From an uncultured Acidobacteriota bacterium (GTDB lineage: Bacteria > Acidobacteriota > Terriglobia > Bryobacterales > Bryobacteraceae): a DNA stretch of 64,000 bases. Under the pieces are notes generated by a model. That model worked only from the letters and a program-made list of their open reading frames with translations, was not told where the DNA came from and ran no database searches. The DNA lies in NCBI GenBank assembly GCA_902826685.1, contig CADEFT010000033.1:23488-87487 (forward strand), in the 5' to 3' direction. The position numbers and the translations under genes are program-made. Of this stretch, positions 60,815 to 64,000 are shown in pieces (positions within the stretch are counted from its first letter, which is position 1; each line of letters begins with the position of its first letter).

Positions 60815-60927
60815 GGAATCCACACGACGAGCGGGTCCATTGCGCCCGTCACAACAAATCGCCGTCGGGCACATTCCCTGATAGGTACCACGTAAAGGCG
60901 CACGTGGGCTTTCGATTCCATGTGGCT
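60815..60927. other. convergent intergenic region, no gene seen
   Basis: This 113-bp space separates the receptor end and the NurA-like end. No clear terminator with a U-run was found; a weak GCGGG/CCCGT inverted pair is present near 60830-60850. Confidence 0.35.
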
Positions 60928-61863
60928 TCAGGAAAACAACGACTTCTCGATGGCGCGGCGAATGAGCGGAGCATCGCCCATCCGCCGCCGCAGTTCCGAC
61001 TCCAGCGCGCCGGTGGGCAGCAGATTTTGGGGCGCGCGCGGATCGCGCACCGGCGTCGAAGCGAATCGCGGCAGCGCGGCGGCGGACAGGTTCGCCAGCC
61101 GGCGCGCCCGTTCGATGCCCACCGCGGCGCCGATCTCCAGGCGGACAATACCAGTCAGCGGATGATCCACCGCGCGGGGCTTGGATAGCCGCAGGAAACA
61201 GGAATAGCGGCCGTAGGTGCCATCCTCGATGGAAAACAGCGGCGTCCGCTCGCCGGGCGCCAGCGATTCGGCGAGCACGAACTGCGCCGGCGGCAGATAC
61301 ATCTCAAGGATCCGTTTCACCACTCCCACGACATCGCAGCCCGCCGTGGCCCGGTAGCTCAGCCCATCGACAAAAACGACCCGTCCCTCTGAAGCCAATC
61401 TCTCCGCCAGCCGCGCCTCGGCCTGCCGCATCAGCGTTTGCAACGCGCCAAGCGCCGCTTCGGGCGAATTCGCTTCCACGGCCCAAGGTGCGAAACGAAC
61501 CCAAGCGGATCCGATTTCAAGCCGCGATTCCTGGTGCTGGCCCTTGCCCAGGATGAGGTAGCGCTCTACTTCCAGGCAGTCGAAGCCGATCTGGCTGCCC
61601 TCGCTGCGCACACACCCGGCGGCCAGCGTTCCATAGAGACCGTGCACCAGCGTGCCGTCCCAATCGGCGAGCACGCGCGCCTCCACGCGGCGCACTCCGT
61701 CGACGAAACAGCATGGCGGCCGCGGCACGGCCGGAGCCGCAACGGCCCGCCAATCGGCGGTTTCCACCCCTGCATTGACCTCGAAGCGTCCTGGTTCCTC
61801 CGCGCCGCCGATCGCCAGCGGCGACTCGTAATCGGCCGGCCAAGGGTCGAGCCGCAGCTTCAT
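60928..61863 (-). CDS. NurA-like nuclease domain protein
   Basis: The 311-residue protein begins MKLRLDPWPADYESPLAIGGAEE and has CCFVDGVRRVEARVLADWDGTLVHGLYGTLAAGCVR (about 51-86), a second acidic element VVFVDGLSYRATAG, RTPLFSIEDGTYGRYSCFLRLSKP and PRFASTPVRDPRAPQNLLPTGALE. This layout matches a family of NurA-domain proteins usually found next to a HerA-type ATPase. NurA is a DNA-end resection nuclease of RNase H-like fold. No HerA gene is seen here. ATG 61863 overlaps the tonB-like stop as ATGA. Confidence 0.65.
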   Translation of the reverse strand: MKLRLDPWPADYESPLAIGGAEEPGRFEVNAGVETADWRAVAAPAVPRPPCCFVDGVRRVEARVLADWDGTLVHGLYGTLAAGCVRSEGSQIGFDCLEVERYLILGKGQHQESRLEIGSAWVRFAPWAVEANSPEAALGALQTLMRQAEARLAERLASEGRVVFVDGLSYRATAGCDVVGVVKRILEMYLPPAQFVLAESLAPGERTPLFSIEDGTYGRYSCFLRLSKPRAVDHPLTGIVRLEIGAAVGIERARRLANLSAAALPRFASTPVRDPRAPQNLLPTGALESELRRRMGDAPLIRRAIEKSLFS

Positions 61864-62897
61864 CGGCGGTTATAGACGAACGAAAGCTGCACGCGAATCT
61901 GATCGCCTTTGAAATCGGTGGGCAGCGGCGGGAAGGGATTCGACGCACTGATGCCGGCGACCGCGGCGCGGTCGAGCGGCTCGGCGCCGGAAGGCGTGGC
62001 GATCACCAGTTTGGGCACGCGCCCGTCGCGCGCAATCGAGAATTGAATCAGCACCCGGCCTTCGCGTCCCAGCCGCGCGCTTTCCGGAATCACGGCGAAC
62101 CAGTTGCGCCGGACCGCGGTCAGCACGCGGATCAGGTAAGGCCGGAAGTCGGCGCCTTGCGGATCGCTCAGCAGTTCCAGCGCGCTGCCCATCTTGCCCG
62201 GTGCCGCCTGCTGGCTCATGCTTTGGCCGATGCTGGGCGGCTCCATTTCGTCGCCCACGGTGAGCCCGCCGCGATTGGCGCGGCGCGCCGCGGCCGACAC
62301 GGCTTCCTCCACCGTTCGCGTGGGAACCGGCAGTTTCACATCGGGGTTCGGCGATCCCTTGGTGCTGCCCGTCCCGGTGCCGCCGCTGTTCACACTTTCA
62401 AACGTAATCTTCGGTTTCTGCTGTGGCGGTTCCGGCGCCGGCGGTGGCGGCAATTTCGAATCGCCCGGCCCTGGCGGTGGCAATTGCACCGCCGCCTGCT
62501 GCGGCAATTCGATCTGCGGAGCGGAAGGCAATTGTGGCGTCTGCGGCACACCCGGCGAGGGACGCGGCGAAAGCGACGGCCGCGCCGGAGGCGTCAGCTT
62601 CTTTTCCGGTTTCGGCAGCAGGCCGGCCAAATCGATTTCCTTGGCCACCTCGCGTGTATTGGCCTGCTTCTGCGTCAGTTCCCGAATCACCCGCGGCGGC
62701 GGCGCCACCAGCGGCGTGACCCGGCGCGCAACGAGGTCCGGAAGATTGGCGCGCGGGGGCGTCGCCTCAAACCGTACGTTCATCAAAACGGCCAGGATCA
62801 GAAGATGCAGAACGAGGGAAGCGAGACGGGAGCGCCAATGCAGGTTATCGGGCGTGGTGTCGAGTTCGAAACGAAATTCCGGTTCCGGCGCGGCCAC
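61860..62897 (-). CDS. TonB-like energy transducer
   Basis: The 345-residue protein has one N-terminal membrane helix (LASLVLHLLILAVLMNV, about 25-41), a long Pro-rich periplasmic spacer (about 60-170), and a C-terminal TonB domain. That domain shows LIRVLTAVRRNWFAVIPESARLGREGRVLIQFSIARDGRVPKLVIATPSGAEPLDRAAVAGI (about 256-317). It should pass proton-motive energy from ExbBD to outer-membrane receptors such as the Oar-like ones here. GTG 62897 is the start. Confidence 0.9.
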   Translation of the reverse strand: MAAPEPEFRFELDTTPDNLHWRSRLASLVLHLLILAVLMNVRFEATPPRANLPDLVARRVTPLVAPPPRVIRELTQKQANTREVAKEIDLAGLLPKPEKKLTPPARPSLSPRPSPGVPQTPQLPSAPQIELPQQAAVQLPPPGPGDSKLPPPPAPEPPQQKPKITFESVNSGGTGTGSTKGSPNPDVKLPVPTRTVEEAVSAAARRANRGGLTVGDEMEPPSIGQSMSQQAAPGKMGSALELLSDPQGADFRPYLIRVLTAVRRNWFAVIPESARLGREGRVLIQFSIARDGRVPKLVIATPSGAEPLDRAAVAGISASNPFPPLPTDFKGDQIRVQLSFVYNRR

Positions 62898-62899
62898 GG

Positions 62900-63841
62900 T
62901 TAGCTGGTTCCCAGAGTCTTGGCAACAATTCTCGCGTGCGTTTCAATCTTAGCAAGAATGTCCAAAGCGACCTCCAAGGTTCGCGTGGCTTCCGATGCCG
63001 GCACCGCCGGCGCGGCACGCCTCTCCACCGCATCGAGGAAGGCGTCGAATTGCGCCTCGAGCGGCTCCCGCTTTTCCGCCGCCAGCACCTGAAACCCGAT
63101 CTGCCGGTTCTCGTCGATCGAGATGGAAGTGCCGTCCTGGCGGCTGTAGTCGATGGAAATATATTGATGCGGCTGAAACAGGCGCATCTTGCGGATTTTC
63201 TCGGTCGAGACGCGGCTGGCCGTCAGATTCGCCACGCAGCCGTTGGGAAAGGCGAGCCTCACGTTGGCGATATCGACCTTGTTCGAAATCACCGAAACCC
63301 CGGCCGCGCGCACTTCTTCGGGCATCGCGCCCACCAGCGCCAGCACCAGGTCGATGTCGTGCACCATGAGGTCGAGCACCACGTCCACGTCGAGCGACCG
63401 CGGCGAGAAGGCGCTCATGCGGTGGATCTCGAAAAACAACGGCGTGGTCACGATCTTCCGCAGCGCCAGCACCGCCGGATTGAATCTTTCGAGGTGGCCC
63501 ACCATCAGCACGCGCCCCTTGGCAGCGGTTTCCAGGCGCAGGGCCCCGGCCATATCTTCGGCGATCGGCTTTTCCATCAGGACGTCGATGCCGGATTCAA
63601 GCAGTGCCGTCCCGATCGAGGCATGCAGATTCGTTGGCGCGGCGACGATGGCGGCGTCCACTTGTCCCTGAAGCGACTCGAGTGACGGGAAGACTCGGCA
63701 TCCATATTCGGCGGACACGGCTTCGGCGCGCGCGGCGTCGGGCTCCACGATACCGGCCAGTTGGGCGCGCGCGCTCCGATGGACGATGCGTGCATGATTC
63801 TTTCCGAAGTTACCTGTGCCAACCACTGCGGTGCGAATCAT
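62900..63841 (-). CDS. Gfo/Idh/MocA-family oxidoreductase (possibly lipid A GnnA-like)
   Basis: The 313-residue cytosolic protein starts MIRTAVVGTGNFGKNHARIVHRSARAQLAG and has MEKPIAEDMAGALRL and DLMVHDIDLVLALVG, typical of UDP-N-acetyl sugar 3-dehydrogenases in this superfamily. Similar genes in lipid A clusters (GnnA) help make the 2,3-diamino sugar; that role is inferred only. ATG 63841 overlaps the upstream gene's stop as ATGA. tonB starts 2 bp after its stop. Confidence 0.85.
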   Translation of the reverse strand: MIRTAVVGTGNFGKNHARIVHRSARAQLAGIVEPDAARAEAVSAEYGCRVFPSLESLQGQVDAAIVAAPTNLHASIGTALLESGIDVLMEKPIAEDMAGALRLETAAKGRVLMVGHLERFNPAVLALRKIVTTPLFFEIHRMSAFSPRSLDVDVVLDLMVHDIDLVLALVGAMPEEVRAAGVSVISNKVDIANVRLAFPNGCVANLTASRVSTEKIRKMRLFQPHQYISIDYSRQDGTSISIDENRQIGFQVLAAEKREPLEAQFDAFLDAVERRAAPAVPASEATRTLEVALDILAKIETHARIVAKTLGTS

Positions 63842-64000
63842 CCTTTTTCCTCCTCGGGCTTGTAGCCCGCCACCGCGATGCCGCGAATCGGAGGCGGCCC
63901 GCATCCTCGCCAAGCCTGACCCGGCTCCATCAAGCGGCGCCATGCTTCCCGATGCCAACCCGTCCCGGCGCCCGCCGCGCGAACCATCCTCCTCAGGCGT
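63838..64000 (-). CDS. 3' end of an upstream gene, product not recognised
   Basis: An open frame enters from the right edge and ends with TGA at 63838, overlapping the next ATG (ATGA). Only 53 residues are visible, ending IAVAGYKPEEEKG, with several Trp and Arg. The overlap and direction suggest it is the gene before the oxidoreductase in the same operon. A GAGGAGG just before an internal ATG (63987) could also make it a short separate frame. Confidence 0.4.
   Translation of the reverse strand, partial: RLRRMVRAAGAGTGWHREAWRRLMEPGQAWRGCGPPPIRGIAVAGYKPEEEKG

Noticed and set aside
58142..60874. A very long open frame (about 910 codons) antisense to the third Oar-like receptor
   Set aside because: Long antisense frames are common in GC-rich genes; its product is rich in Gly/Arg/Val/Ala without domains, and the sense strand gives a clear receptor.

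Overview
The window looks like an acidobacterial chromosome of the Bryobacterales / Solibacter type. Three things point there: a secreted beta-propeller protein ending in the Solibacter-type C-terminal domain (TIGR03437 family), three very large Oar-like TonB-dependent receptors that open with a carboxypeptidase-regulatory-like domain, and secreted proteins carrying the LPNYTCLETIER-type N-terminus that I associate with this phylum. GC is high, genes are packed, and many neighbours share 4-base ATGA/GTGA overlaps. I saw no rRNA, tRNA, CRISPR array, insertion sequence or phage gene.

Layout. (1) 1-4005, minus strand: a porin-cytochrome conduit for electron transfer across the outer membrane, made of a ten-heme DmsE/MtrA-type cytochrome, an MtrB-like barrel, a tiny monoheme cytochrome and an OmcA/MtrC-family surface cytochrome that runs off the left edge. 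(2) 4218-8870: a Gly-rich secreted protein, a small outer-membrane barrel and the beta-propeller protein. (3) 9110-16768, minus: a Tad/Flp pilus assembly cluster (cpaA/tadV, cpaB, cpaC/rcpA, cpaE/tadZ, cpaF/tadA, tadB, tadC) with a 30-residue membrane peptide at its 3' end, a terminator-like hairpin with competing pairings just before cpaB, and no recognisable Flp pilin. (4) 16994-22545, minus: GT-C-like membrane protein, LuxR-type regulator, a degenerate IscU-like protein overlapping pgsA, hflX and hfq. (5) 22650-27441, plus: DinB-like protein, aroC, def, fmt, argJ and one unknown. (6) 27492-31015, minus: a histone-H1-like Lys/Ala/Pro protein, a small repeat protein, plsC-like, folC, and an orphan gluconate-dehydrogenase-subunit-3-like protein. 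(7) 31095-34530, plus: GNAT, enoyl-CoA hydratase, PQQ dehydrogenase.

(8) 34498-41775: small unknowns, a GH88 hydrolase coupled to a secreted protein, a CDGSH protein, an FMN-binding protein and the first Oar-like receptor. (9) 41766-54612, minus: a YhcG-type nuclease, then a tightly overlapping catabolic operon read as ROK regulator, Oar-like receptor, frameshifted APC permease, M20 peptidase, DUF1080 hydrolase, sugar isomerase/epimerase and Gfo/Idh oxidoreductase. Upstream of it are galE and an ankyrin protein. (10) 54964-56117: an ECF sigma factor coupled to an anti-sigma factor that carries an HNH-like outer domain. (11) 56151-60814, plus: a sulfatase and the third Oar-like receptor. (12) 60928-64000, minus: NurA-like nuclease, TonB, a Gfo/Idh oxidoreductase (GnnA-like possibility) and the tail of another gene.

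Together the genes suggest a heterotrophic soil or sediment acidobacterium that takes up and degrades glycans (TonB receptors, GH88, sulfatase, DUF1080 / Gfo/Idh operon), builds Tad pili, and may pass electrons to extracellular acceptors. The most interesting points are the complete porin-cytochrome module with its monoheme peptide, the leader RNA architecture in front of cpaB, the anti-sigma/HNH-like fusion, and the orphan NurA-like nuclease coupled to tonB.
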